From NCBI RefSeq assembly GCF_000524195.1, contig NW_020170396.1, positions 1,122,127 through 1,186,126 on the forward strand: 64,000 nucleotides of DNA, written 5' to 3'. The stretch is from Echinococcus granulosus. Taxonomy: Eukaryota; Platyhelminthes; Cestoda; Cyclophyllidea; Taeniidae. Shown one piece after another: positions 23,301-33,857 of this stretch. Below the pieces are notes generated by a model. That model ran no database searches. It was given only the letters and a program-made list of their open reading frames with translations, and was not told the origin of the DNA. How positions within the stretch are numbered: the stretch's first letter is position 1; the number at the start of each line of letters is the position of its first letter. Both the position numbers and the translations under genes were made by a program.

Positions 23301-26235
23301 ACAGCTCACCTTAAATATTTCACAATGACCTGGTGTCATTATTAACTTGCGTTTTAGCCTTGATGCTAGGACTGCCACAATTTAGGTTTTCTAGAAGTTT
23401 CTATACAATTTCTCCTCCTTAATCCACTTAGAAACATTGGAGGAATATTCGCAGCTCGTGCTCTCGTTGAGTCACCGCTGATTGGGGATCCACCCCGTCC
23501 ACTTTAACACCTCCTTACCTTAAGGTCATATTAAAGACAACCCCGATAGAGTTGGGACACCCTTGTGTGCCTTAGCCTTTCAAGGGTCTAGGGTCACATG
23601 TGCAAAGTGCACTTCGAGTGACCTCCAGATGGAGACGTTAGGGCCTCTGTTCCTTGGAGGTCTAGTCTCCTCCATTTTTCCAGTCGGAAATGTAGCCTGT
23701 CCGTGCACACACATTAGCGGTTCTTGGCGCCTGTGTATGGCGTTTGGACTACAAAAGTACTTTTAAATCAACTACTCAAGTAACTTTTAAAAATAGTATT
23801 ACGAGAACTGCGGACCACTTTTTTATGCTAACTGTAATAAGAAGGCATGCTCTATTTAGATAAGTGCCAACAGCTGGGCCCATCTGTTTGTCAGAATGGA
23901 TTCTGTGTTCCAAGACCCTACGGTGATTATGAATGCCGTTGCCACTACGGTTACCAGCCTTCCCCAGACAGAAAAAGCTGTCTGATGCAGTTGAACCCTT
24001 TTCAAAGTAAGCAAAAGATACACTTATGTATAGAATTTCAACAAGAAAGAGAGGGCAAATCATATGACGATTTCCTTTTGCCTAGCTAAAAAGGGCATAA
24101 GAAATGCCATTACCGAATAGATTTGTAAAAGCTCCTATTTTGTATTTAATAATATCCTTACCCACCTCATTGACCGCAAACATTTTTTTTCCCATTTATG
24201 GATAAATTACAGGCCTTCCCGTGGTTTGTCATTAGGAGTTGGAGGGGATTATCATGTAATGTAATGGAATGAGACAAAGTGGTCATAAAAAATGCAGTGC
24301 TTATTTCATCCTACATACAATTCTTTTGTGTGCAAGTAAATGTTTTACCATTGAAGAATTTACCACTATTACTTTTTTCGGAAATGTCTCTTGAAATTTA
24401 CCAAAATGGTTTGTGAAATGGCCTGTCATGCCTTTGTTGTGGCATTATGACGGATTTGCAGGTTAGGAAACATCAGAACCAAACACTAAAATGAAATGGC
24501 ATGCCGTCGATTCCCATGTCTTTGCCTCTATGCTTTGTTCTGATGTGAGTGCTTGTGTAGATGTATTCACTCATTTTCATAAAGACCAAAATATTTGTTA
24601 ATCGGCTCTTCCATAAATGATGCTTTTCTGCATCACTTTTAAGGGTTTGTCGCTGCAGTTTAATCGTTTGAAGAGGCTTTTGGTGCCTCATTTATTGTGG
24701 TCGAGTAAACGGCCTATTTTATAGCTGAAACGGTTCTCATATTAATGTACCATGGTCCATAGTGGAATGCATAAATGACAGAAGTTCTTCTTCCAGCCAA
24801 ACTCCATGAAACCTAGTTTAATGACTGATGTATTAGTTTTAGGCATTTAACTTACCACGATTTTTCTTTCCGCTATTTTAATAGCTTTAAAATGGCTAGT
24901 AGAAGACATCACAGTTTCATCTGAGCATGATAGCTAGACTTGAGTAACAATGCGGTCTGTTATTTAAACTATTTCTTGTGCATTCTGCATGTGCCGATAA
25001 CAGCGACGTGATTCATCGAGACCTTCTGCCACAATCCATTAAGCGGAAATGTCTCATAGACTAACTCGGACCAAGAAAATGCTCTTTGTAGCTAAAGAGA
25101 AATGCACAGCGATTTATTATTTTTGTAGTCTAAAATACAAGACATAAATGGCTATTTCAATTCAAAGGATGCTTGTTTAATTTATTTTTTCCTTTAACAT
25201 GCATTAGTAATGGTCTTTTGGATTTATCCACTCAGCATCAAAACGCGAGCCTTTGAGTAGCGGAAACATCTACCGCGGTTCTTATCAAGCTGACTGGCCG
25301 CAGGAAAACAGGGCTTATCACAACGGTTGGTTTGGCTTACAAAGCAAAATTTATCATGCAAGCCACATCCATTGCTGCTTCCTTTTAAGTTCTAATGTAA
25401 CAGTGGCAAAGCAAAGCAAGGATTTCCTAGCCCATCTGCCATAATTTATGAAATGTCTTCAATATGGGCGGTTTCACTAGCCTTGCAATGCTCGACTTTG
25501 ACGTTGATCTACTGTAAATATATACAGCCGTGAATTACTTCACCGGACCACATTTGTGAACTATCAGTTTCACCCATTTTATGAACATCTAGTAGTCTTG
25601 GAAATAGCATTTATATTTGGTGGAAGAGACGACCACCTGTTGGCAAAGGCATGGTGAGCACAGAACTTCTAAATAACACTCCTTAAAGTCACAATTAATC
25701 TTACTACTCATTTGTGAAACGTGCTTTTTGTACTCCCTTATACCTCTACTTAGTCTCTACCTAAAAGAAGTCAAATCAAGAGTATAATCTAAAAAATGAA
25801 GTGTCAAAAGTTACGTAAAAGCGTACTTTTTATCATGTGTGTGTAATGAATTTGCCCTTTGCGTGAATTGCAAAGCAATACACAGTGATAGATATTGCTT
25901 AATTGCTCAACAAATTGCCTCTAAACTGGTTTATTATTTACTTTTCTTATCTCACGCAGCATTTGCCAAAATTGTGATTCTTATTTGGTTTATTTTCTCC
26001 ATCAGTGAAACCCCAGCTAGGTGAGACAAGATGGCAACCATCCTCAAGGGTAAAATACCCAAATCCCTGTGCGGACAGCACAGTCAGGAGAAAATGCATG
26101 GGCGGATTCTGCATAAACCTCGGTCGTGGGAGCTACGAGTGCAGATGCTACAAAGGTTATCGAGCAGTAAATGGGAATCAGCAATGCGTAGCGGATTACG
26201 GAAGAACCAACCGTGAGTTTCAATTACGAAATTAA
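11268..26235 (+). CDS. Fibrillin-like EGF/hybrid-domain secreted protein
   Basis: Twelve exons were rebuilt (11268-11356, 16082-16170, 16390-16518, 19014-19103, 20047-20253, 20674-20743, 21118-21179, 22368-22487, 22708-22854, 23067-23198, 23842-24006, 26006-26212), all with consistent phases, giving about 502 residues. Residues 1-26 are a signal peptide. Residues 31-59 match the fibrillin unique N-terminal motif (RGPNVCG, then a CC pair and GW). Two EGF domains follow (about 60-102 and 103-132), then a hybrid/TB-like domain (133-201) and six EGF domains (202-502). In vertebrates this order marks the N-terminus of fibrillins, the extracellular microfibril proteins. If splicing continues at 26212 a further exon is needed (candidate 28038-28456). 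If the donor is not used, the frame stops at 26235. No C-terminal furin site or later TB domains were found, so this is either a short fibrillin-like protein or a gene whose 3' end I cannot recognise. Confidence 0.82.
11357..16081 (+). other. Fibrillin-like intron 1
   Basis: A 4.7-kb phase-2 intron. Open frames at 12449-12673 and 13496-13801 (no ATG start) have no recognisable motif or splice support. I see no further gene in it. Confidence 0.6.
16082..16170 (+). CDS. Fibrillin-like exon 2: unique N-terminal motif
   Basis: Encodes RGPNVCGTFYGLTLCCKGW followed by a short loop and Cys. The GPNVCG...CCxGW pattern is characteristic of the fibrillin unique N-terminal region, which in vertebrate fibrillins takes part in head-to-tail assembly. 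Acceptor at ttaag|G and donor at ACAG|gtaaaa, starting in phase 2 and ending in phase 1. Confidence 0.85.
16390..16518 (+). CDS. Fibrillin-like exon 3: EGF domain A
   Basis: Encodes CDGNCGERGSC, APNQCRC and DDC: six cysteines in EGF order, like the first EGF of fibrillin. An acidic linker (MEDDNGYLADEP) follows. It has no calcium-binding consensus, as expected for the N-terminal EGFs. Phases 1-1. Confidence 0.85.
16519..19013 (+). other. Fibrillin-like intron 3
   Basis: A 2.5-kb intron. Vertebrate fibrillins have a third EGF in this part of the protein. I looked for a six-cysteine exon here and saw none. The open frame at 18106-18489 (minus) carries no motif. Confidence 0.55.
19014..19103 (+). 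CDS. Fibrillin-like exon 4: EGF domain B
   Basis: Encodes CPSNCNNQGRCINGKCVC and FKGSACD, a compact six-cysteine EGF like the last EGF before the first hybrid domain of fibrillin. Acceptor tgtag|TC, donor GATG|gtaagt, phases 1-1. Confidence 0.85.
19104..20046 (+). other. Fibrillin-like intron 4
   Basis: A 943-base phase-1 intron between EGF B and the hybrid domain. No other feature was seen. Confidence 0.7.
20047..20253 (+). CDS. Fibrillin-like exon 5: hybrid (TB-like) domain
   Basis: Encodes VGPCF, VCKN, NACCGS, AWGGLCQRC, SSYCGKGY and NHQCV. The C-CC-C-C-C-C spacing, AWG and the position between EGFs match fibrillin hybrid domain 1. I count eight cysteines, so all could be paired. An N-glycosylation sequon (NET) lies in the loop before the CC pair. 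The acceptor ctctag|AG preserves phase 1, and the donor is GTCG|gtgagt. Confidence 0.85.
20254..20673 (+). other. Fibrillin-like intron 5
   Basis: A 420-base intron ending in gattttcag. Nothing else was recognised. Confidence 0.7.
20674..20743 (+). CDS. Fibrillin-like exon 6: calcium-binding EGF, first half
   Basis: Encodes DTNECEIPNVCMGGICRNTD and GSFE. DTNEC plus CRNTDGSFEC is the full calcium-binding EGF consensus, including the Asn/Asp hydroxylation pattern. The domain is interrupted by a phase-2 intron (GA|gtacgt), unlike the other EGFs, which are one exon each. Confidence 0.83.
21118..21179 (+). CDS. Fibrillin-like exon 7: calcium-binding EGF, second half
   Basis: Encodes CDCPYGYVYDKNTVQCRPIL and completes the EGF begun in the previous exon (cysteines 4-6). 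Acceptor tttgtag|G, donor TTAG|gtaagt. Confidence 0.83.
21180..22367 (+). other. Fibrillin-like intron 7 with repeat-like patch
   Basis: A 1.2-kb intron. Positions 21293-21308 and 21337-21352 are a 16-base direct repeat (TATAAACTGGGTCGCC), followed by a GC-richer patch to about 21720 that may be an old mobile-element fragment. No exon was seen. Confidence 0.5.
21293..21352. repeat. 16-bp direct repeat, 44-bp period
   Basis: TATAAACTGGGTCGCC occurs identically at 21293-21308 and 21337-21352, and GGCTATAAAA lies between the copies. It is a local duplication inside an intron. Confidence 0.85.
22368..22487 (+). CDS. Fibrillin-like exon 8: EGF domain
   Basis: Encodes DGCQKNPKAC, GGRCIPLHGTAYICQC and SGYVATDGNTR with the last Cys codon split (T|GT). 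Six cysteines in order. The calcium-binding residues are missing: LDGC in place of DxxEC, and no Asn after Cys3. Phases 1-1, donor CGCT|gtgagc. Confidence 0.8.
22708..22854 (+). CDS. Fibrillin-like exon 9: EGF domain
   Basis: Begins by completing the split Cys, then RKEEVALNYC, RLCKNGEC, SSYECTC, NPGYVPSRFKKQC. EGF fold, without the calcium-binding consensus. Donor ATCA|gtaaga. Phases 1-1. Confidence 0.8.
23067..23198 (+). CDS. Fibrillin-like exon 10: EGF domain
   Basis: Encodes EFNACTFYGNSVCTNGQC, SFRCIC, NPGYVLSGDGTACL. Six-cysteine EGF with NPGY as in the previous exon. Donor CTTG|gtaggc, phases 1-1. Confidence 0.8.
23199..23841 (+). other. Fibrillin-like intron 10, GC-rich patch
   Basis: A 643-base intron. 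About 23440-23720 is clearly GC-richer than its surroundings and has a clean edge, which could reflect an old insertion. No coding motif was recognised. Confidence 0.4.
23842..24006 (+). CDS. Fibrillin-like exon 11: EGF domain
   Basis: Encodes LDKCQQLGPSVCQNGFC, GDYECRC, HYGYQPSPDRKSC and a short linker. The acceptor is a tandem AAG|AAG: using the first or the second gives E-G or G alone before MLYLDKC, with the frame kept. Donor CAAA|gtaagc, phase 1. Confidence 0.78.
24007..26005 (+). other. Fibrillin-like intron 11
   Basis: A 2.0-kb intron ending in ttctccatcag. No other exon or RNA gene was recognised. Confidence 0.65.
26006..26212 (+). CDS. Fibrillin-like exon 12: EGF domain
   Basis: A basic linker of about 25 residues, then YPNPCADSTVRRKCMGGFC, GSYECRC, YKGYRAVNGNQQC. 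Six-cysteine EGF with one extra residue between Cys3 and Cys4. Donor AACC|gtgagt (phase 1). If it is not spliced, the frame ends at TAA 26233-26235. Confidence 0.78.
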
Positions 26236-28037
26236 TGATTTGAGAGTTTTTGGTAGGTAAATGCATATGAACGTGCATATGTACTTCAGAAAGCCAATCT
26301 AACACAGTTATCCTGTTTATCGTTTGTAAAAGGGCGACAGGTGAATGGGTTTAGTGGAGTTTCTCCTACCCATAAACCATAGGTTGTTTTGGCATAATCT
26401 GAAAAGGTGTCAACAAAACCTAAATGGCAATGCCTTTTTTATGCATAGACTCAATAGAGAATGTAAATTAAATGATTTGTTTATATTTTTTCCTAAAGCT
26501 TTGACCAGAATGAATATCTTCTAAAGTATTTGCACCTCATATTCATTAATTTCTGCACATTTTCCCATCCTAGTACCATGTTTTCCCTCTTTAGGAAAGT
26601 ATAATTGGCCAACACGAGGATAGAATCGGAAAATTTAATGATGTAAGTTCCAAAGGCTAACGGAATTCCACCGAGGTCAGTGCAGATTCCACACTTCCTA
26701 ATGTAGTAGGTGGAACATTATCTTTATTAATTCATTTGTCTCCCTCCCAATCAAACTAGTAGCCGAATTTTCTCCAACGAAGTGCAATTAGCTATGCCCA
26801 CTTAGTGCTAGATTTTTCCCACTACAGGATAACTAGCACTGGATTCTTCATAGCAGGCGTTATACTTATAATACAAAAGTAGAGCTGTGTTTTCAGGCAC
26901 ATGATGAAGTAGATGACAAATTTGCAGCAATAGCGATCAGCTAATAAGTGAGTACGAGACATTATCTGAAGAGTATAATGCTTTAATCTACTTAAATTTT
27001 CTGTCTTTTCTGTGAAGAGATACTGCAACAACTTGTACTTATTTGATTAACCGTTAAATAACCAGTTTAAGAACTTTCATTTATGGTCCATTGGTAAATA
27101 TTTCAAACCCCGAAATATAACAACTGTTAGTTCGTAAATTTCAGTTTTGTCGTCGGTAGCCACGTTTGGATTGCCTTTCATGGACTATTTGCCTTTTGTA
27201 TTTCTTAGCCACCATTTTTGCATATTCATACTGGGCACAGTTGTCCCCCTGTCAAGACGTGTGAATATTTTAGCAGTTGCTGGGTACAGACAATAGTGAC
27301 AAGAGATCTAGCGTGCCTGTATCATAGGCCACCATAAGTAGGATATAGGTTAGACCCTTGCGTAGCCTTACCCATGTTGAGTCAATCTATTATTTAGTAC
27401 TTTAAAATCGCCCACCAAGAGTGCGATATTCCTTCGAAAAGATTCATCTTATAATTTGCTCAATTTCCAGCTGGTATAGGTGGTGCAATTTTTATGCCAA
27501 AACAATACTAATTTTTTCACCTGCACCAACTTAGGATGTGTGAAAACAGGATATGGATGGGAAGTCCAAATACCTGAGGAGAGCTGAAGAGAGTGATAAA
27601 CAAGTTTTGACTATTTTCACGGGCTACATGCTAGTTACCCTTTGTATCAAATACGCTGCTCACTAAAATTGCTAGATAAAGTATCATTCTTAGCGTATAG
27701 TTGTCGTTGGAGGCCTGTTTAATAGACAACTGAGGAGAATTCAGCACGAAGTTCAGCTTTTCATTGTTTTGCATAGACCACTGGGTATAAAAAATTTGGG
27801 AATGTATGCTAATAACCCTTTAGAGTTTATCATTGTAGGTAGAGCAAAACAAACAAAGATCACCAGAAATGTCAACAAAAACTTGAATGCAGCTTGACAC
27901 GCCTGTACAGCACAAAGGATGATAATTGTGTTAAAATATTTTACTTATGACTGGCATCAATCCGTGGACTTTCTAACGTTTTTGCCCAATGAACTCCAAG
28001 TTTCTATTTCGAACCTAACTACTTTCCTTTATTTTAG
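26236..28037 (+). other. No gene recognised (possible intron 12)
   Basis: AT-rich stretch after the last certain fibrillin-like exon. No EGF-type cysteine pattern was found on either strand. Confidence 0.5.
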
Positions 28038-28456
28038 TGGCAAAGGAACGCACTTCACCAATCGCAACACTCCGTTTGCAGAATTCGTCTTATGTTTCCC
28101 CATTTATTTCGCCAAATCCCATCCATTCAAAGTGTCGCAAACTATCTTCCCCAGCTTTAGTCATTTGCATCGCAGAACGCCAGGATTCCGTGCATTTAGA
28201 AATGTGGCACTGCTTCCCATACCCTCTGAGACGCACACACGAACAAACGCACCCACAATTATATCATTTTCAGCCACCAAGTCGCTGCTGTCTTCTCCTA
28301 ATCCCCCATTTCTGTTTGTATAGCACGAAGTGGACTCGTGAATCGAATCTATGCATCCAGTATGTGCTGCTCACCTTGCCATCAAGTATAACTGCTCTTA
28401 TACTTCCCAATTTTAGCCTTAAATATTTGGGATTGCTTGTCTGCTTGAAGGATTAG
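28038..28456 (+). CDS. Possible terminal exon of fibrillin-like gene
   Basis: A strong acceptor (ctttcctttattttag) at 28037 opens a frame in the phase left by exon 12 (C|TG). It stays open for 139 codons to TAG at 28454-28456. The product has nine cysteines but no EGF or TB spacing, and no homology that I recognise. A second frame is also open here, so base composition may explain the length. An AATAAA lies at 28727-28732. Treat as a weak candidate. Confidence 0.28.
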
Positions 28457-28726
28457 AATGTGCAAGAGCATTATTTTTTCCCATGACCTCATTCTCTGGT
28501 GTTTCAAATGCCGGTTTTGAATATTCAGTTGGTGACTTTCGGGCACTTGCGGTATAGATCTACATTCTTTGTTTTACAGTTAAATATTTTAAAAGAAATT
28601 GAAACAACAAAAGCTTTACAGTTTTATACATTTTCAATTTAATCAGATCCTCTACCTAAGGCTTCCAATTGAAAAGGTCAAGCGGTCATGGTGTGCAGTT
28701 TGGAAGTTTTGACAGCACCTTCTAAA

Positions 28727-28732
28727 AATAAA
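28727..28732 (+). terminator. Candidate poly(A) signal AATAAA
   Basis: AATAAA 271 bases after the stop of the possible terminal exon. It is meaningful only if that exon is real. Confidence 0.2.
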
Positions 28733-31120
28733 GTAGGTTCGATTCAGACCGTGGTCTTGGACTTTGGTAGGTAAAGTTTTTTATTCAGAACAGATCCCTC
28801 TTTGCGATTTAGCCGAAGACAACTTATTTTTTCTTGCATTACGATTACAGTGATAAACTTCGTCGGGAAAAATATGCACGGAAGAATTGCACGGCTAAGT
28901 AAATGGAAAAGTAGATGGAAGGCGTTTCGCTAGAAAGCAGTTGATTTAAATTAACAAGTGCTCACATGCCCTCTGCCCACTGGTTGGGTCATCTTCCTCA
29001 GCCATATTAACAGGCATTTGATGAAAATTGGTGATCATGTTTATTTACACCTTGGGGAGTCAAGTCGCATGGGCAGGTACTGCTTACTAAGCACGATCCT
29101 TCCTGTGCCCATCTGGGTGAAAACAACAGTAGCTGGTAGATAAACTTCAAGAGTTGTTGGATTGTAACTCAGCATAATAAAATTACATCATTCACTGGTT
29201 TTTCCGTTGCAATAATTGATAGCATTGTGTTTTGTTAAGGTACGAAGTTAATGAAACCGTGCCATTTTGATTGTCCTATAAATCACTTTTACTTTTTGAC
29301 AAACAAGTGTGCGCTTATTGTAAGTGATTTAAAAAGTATCTTGATAAATTTAGAAGGACCATAAAAGACTAGTTTATGGTTAGTTAATGCGACTTTTGTA
29401 TGGAAGAGTCCATCTATTTTAAGTGGCTTTCAAATGATGTTGAATCGTATGAAATTATCAAACCCCTATTTAATCATTGTCATCCGAGGTCATTGAGGTG
29501 CTTTGTTGTAATCTCCCTTCATGCAAATACTGTAAATTCACTTTTATTCGTGCACTTTTAATTACCATGGAAAAGTAAAGCATGTGAAGCCAAAAAGTTG
29601 CGCATGTGACACGCATCACTTCCACTTCTCCACCGCACAATAAATTTTTAGTACTGAAAAGGTTTTGGCTGAAGAAACACCGCAAATGATATCAAGGCGA
29701 AGGTAGCATAATTTTTCGTTCTTTTGAGGCAGTCGTCCGACTCGTAATATGAACCGACTTATATAAAAACAGAACGATTTTTTAAGAAACTACTGAGCAT
29801 TGCTAACAAGTTGTACGTAACAAAATCCATCCTTTCACAATCGTATCTGATTATTTACAATAAACGGTAGTTTAACCATTCTCTTTCGCATATGTAATTC
29901 AAAAAGATCAAACAAGTTCAAAATTTTATTTCCTCGCGTAATTTTTAGGTCCCAATAAGGCACATTAACAGAAACGAACGGCAGGAAGTTCTATAAAAAC
30001 ATATTCATTAAACTTGCCACTTGCTCTGAGTTAGCTACGATAATTTTAATTTCTTATGCATGCTCATATTTGTTTAATAATTCCTGTTATTTTTATGCCA
30101 TAAATTGATTCTCAAGGCCTACCCGAAGCTCTTAAATTAGCCAGTTTATCTGTGCACCTATGAGAAAACAAGTCTTGGTGGCTATGGAACTACTTTAACT
30201 GCATAATTGGTAGTTCCACGCAGTCAGCATAATAATTTTAGCCTCCGTTTTTCTCCTGAGGCTAAAAGAAGACGTTTCAGTGTGGACGAATAGGTTGTTA
30301 TTAGCGTGCAAAAGGTCCGATAGGTCATGGACCGGCCTTTTAGCCTTGGTGTCAAGACGAATGTGCGACCCGAGGGGACTGAAGAGACCACGCAGTTCAG
30401 TATGCGATTAGGCAAACACCAGTTTGCTTCTCGACAACTTGCACTTTACATGACCATCTTGGAATTGGGGTTTTCCTCACGTTTGAGTTCTTTGGCCATC
30501 CTTTGCGGAATGGATTTCAAATGGTTCGCAATTACTCGCGAATTTGGTCTATCATTATGCATAGAAGTGCAAACGAAACATTCAGTGGTTTGCTTTGAAC
30601 GAATCTAAACGACTAGTTAAATCAACACTCAAGTTTTTTGTGCTAAAAATTTCTTATTATCTATTTATACTTTCGGTCCTCGGTTGCTCTCGATGCTAAG
30701 AGATCCGTTTTAACGCCATGGAATAAATGCTCAATCTTAATGGAGCACCACAAACGTTGGTACATTTTACTATTAAAAGAGGATTAAACAGACACATTTT
30801 CGGATGTACACGCAAAAGTGTAAATGCTTTTAACGCCTACAAATGCGGCACTTTACCTGCAGACTTGGAGCGTCCTCCTCAAAATTGCTCTTTCAAAAAT
30901 CGGAAAGTGAAATCCACCAACGATTTACTAGTTCTAACTGACAGGAGACGATTTAGAAAAATACAATGCAATCCCGTAATTTATATACAAATTCAATTTA
31001 GGTGGTTTTTAGTTTGTTATCGGTTGGAATTATCCGCCTTTAGGCAGTAGCCAACGGCCACCGTCTTTGGGGAGGGACTACCTGCTTGGGTGCATGACTG
31101 AGTGAACGCATATGGCCCAC

Positions 31121-31148
31121 ATGTTTGACTGCTAATGTTTGACTGCTA
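31121..31148. repeat. 14-bp tandem duplication
   Basis: ATGTTTGACTGCTA occurs twice head to tail. Confidence 0.9.
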
Positions 31149-33620
31149 AAGTTAATGCAGTAACTGATGGGAAAGTAAGGAGTCACAGACTTTGGAGTCA
31201 GTTGGGCATTAACAATAATACAAAAGGCATACCCAACTTATCCACATATAATTTGTTTTGTGTGTTTAAGTATGTATACTTAGTGAAAGGGTAGGGTTTC
31301 ACTGAAATGCAGTTATTTCAAACTGTAAGAGAGTTTAGTAAGGAGGGGGGAAGATACATTCATGGTGATTCAAGCCTCCTCTGAATAACTAATGCGCTGA
31401 TATGTATATATACGGTCGACAGCAGATGCCCTACAGTGTTGGACGGTCTCAAATAAAGCTCCCTCCTGAGGTAAAGGAAGGAAACTTGTTTTTTCTCACA
31501 AAGCGTCTGATTTTATCTTGCATGAGTTCACTTTTGGGAGATATAAAAGATTTTAGCACTGTGAACAAGATACTGCTGCAGTTAATTGTATAATCCATTT
31601 GTGGAGGCTTTCATAGGAACGCTTGGCATTTGATTGAAATCGCCAGTTGATTTAAATTTGGCTCTATGGAATGACTGTTTTCTTACCACATTAAAGCCAA
31701 CTTTATTAATACAACTTAATAGATGTGCATTATGGGTCCTAAAATTCCTCCCATTGTAAGTTAACAAAGAAGTAAATTTATTGCTGTACTTTAAAACAAG
31801 TGAAATCATTTAAAGTAAATAATTAGAAATTGTAGATACAATAGATTTCATTTAATTAGACTACTCAAATTTCCTTGAGAGTTGTTCTTAGAGAAAACGA
31901 CTAACCCCTTCCTGAAAAATCGTAGCCCTTAAGGAAACAGCACTAGGTAAGCTTGTTTTCACCTTCCATCAATCTAACCAGCTCAACCTCTGAATATCCG
32001 TATTTGCTTGTGGAATAACCAACCTCTATTTTGGATCCGCAGACAAATAAAATTACTTCATTCGTCATTCTGACCACCTAGAGAGGTGCTGACCCTCTTC
32101 CGCAGTGGGTGGCTGAGGTTTGTTTACCTTCTAGATTTGGGCAGATCACAACATCCTTCATCACTTTTCATAAAAAAGTAACACGCTTCTAGATGAGTGG
32201 TCCGATATGGAAAAAAGCAAACCTTCTGAAATATAAAGTTAATATTTTGGTAATTTACCATTTAAGGCAAATTACTATAACATGGTTTTGTCTCGTCATT
32301 TCCTATGGCCTACGTTTGGTTTTATTTGGATCTGTTGGTTAAAGCGCGAATTTTTTGTGCAAAATATGGAAGTGCGTGTCGAATTAAAAGTCACGTTACT
32401 TTAATCTCCAGAATTGACGCCTTAAGCAAGTCATGAGGTTGTATGGCCAGTGTCAAATGACCGCAAACTGCAGTAAGGTGTTAGTCAGACACGGAAAACA
32501 TCAAATTTATTGTGGAACTGCAATTGTCGTCACGGCCGATTCGTTTTGACTTCAACAAGCTCACTCAGAAGCGGGTCTTATTTTAAGTGGCAAATAGCAT
32601 GTCCAACTTGAAAACGAATGAGACAAAGGGAGCTGTCGCTTCATGATTGACTGGGATAACTCGGAGGCCTCAAGTGGCTCTACCATCAGCGACGGGTTTT
32701 CTGTTTTATGCATGTAAATGATTAAAATGCCAAGTGTGTTCACCCATTCCACCGTCAAACAGTTGCCCAGAGGTTAAAAACAGTCAACATGCATAGAGTT
32801 TTTTGGGCAAAAGCGCTTATGAATTTTTCAGGTAAAGGGACTCCAAAGAAAGCTTAAGTCAACCTCACACATTTTCGCACGCGCCTTTCATATTTTAGCC
32901 TGTCTGTTTACTTCTTCGGACAGATTGTATAAAGCAGGTTTAGTTACATTGTGGAACTAGTCCCAAACAATAAAGACAAACCGGAGCGAAAAAAGCAAAC
33001 CACCGAAAAACGAAAGATGGTTGCTAACCTAAAATGGCTACATTTGCCTCCATAAACAAAGTGATGTTGTTTGAGAAAGGGAATAACAATTGCCGTATCT
33101 CATATTTGACACTCCCTACTTTTGCATCAAAATAAACAACCGCTCTGACATTCACTAACATTCCCTTAATTTAAGTTAATTCAAGGCGAGAAGCCTACGT
33201 GCATTCCGTTGAAACTATTCAAAGTTCAATTTTGTGTACTGAGAATTGTCCTTCAAAAGTACTTTCCCCTTTTAAACTCATTTTATGATAAATAGAAAGG
33301 CTACTTTCAAACTCATGCTCTTGTAAAAAATCGAGACTTCTTCAAGTATTTACTCAAATCGTTGGCACATAAGAGACATTTTGAAAGGGATGCGCTGTGC
33401 CACTGTTCAACATACCTTGCTCGGGGCTCGGATTTTGCGTATGCGCTAATTGAGCCCTCAACAGCCTGCCTCCAACTACGAGTCTGCGCATACTTTACCG
33501 GTCAACTAGTCAAGTATCCCCTTAAGTTCTCGCCAATTTTTTTGCTCAAGAAATAGGTGTCTGGAAGCATGGGATTTTGGACATTTCAACCTTGGACGGA
33601 TTTATAGAGCATGTATAAAT

Positions 33621-33626
33621 TTTATT
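33621..33626 (-). terminator. Candidate poly(A) signal of HCN-A
   Basis: TTTATT on plus (AATAAA on minus), 232 bases downstream of the HCN-A stop. This implies a 3' UTR of about 250 bases. Confidence 0.45.
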
Positions 33627-33857
33627 GGTGCATCTGACAGCTTGGATCTCGACACGCACATCAACAAACTCTTGTTGTACACAAATGCGAAGAGTGCATT
33701 AGATATGGGCATAATTGGGTGTGCGGGTAGTTTTGTCTTCGCAAGGACTGAAATGTGTGGGGAAGTGATGTTTGTAATGTATGTTGATCATATCACACCT
33801 ACGCCGAGAGAGTTATGCGGTCTGTTTAAATGCAAGCAAGTGTCTCACCCTGTTTAC

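Larger units (their letters stand above)
28457..33620. other. Intergenic region, fibrillin-like to HCN-A
   Basis: The region between the two convergent genes. Open frames at 30327-30608 and 30727-31050 (plus) have no recognisable motif. A 14-bp tandem duplication lies at 31121-31148. Confidence 0.5.

Noticed and set aside
28680..28760. tRNA-like GGTTCGATTC near 28736
   Set aside because: The upstream sequence does not fold into acceptor, D or anticodon arms.
30727..31050. 107-codon open frame (plus) with an ATG
   Set aside because: No recognised motif, no neighbouring exons, chance length.
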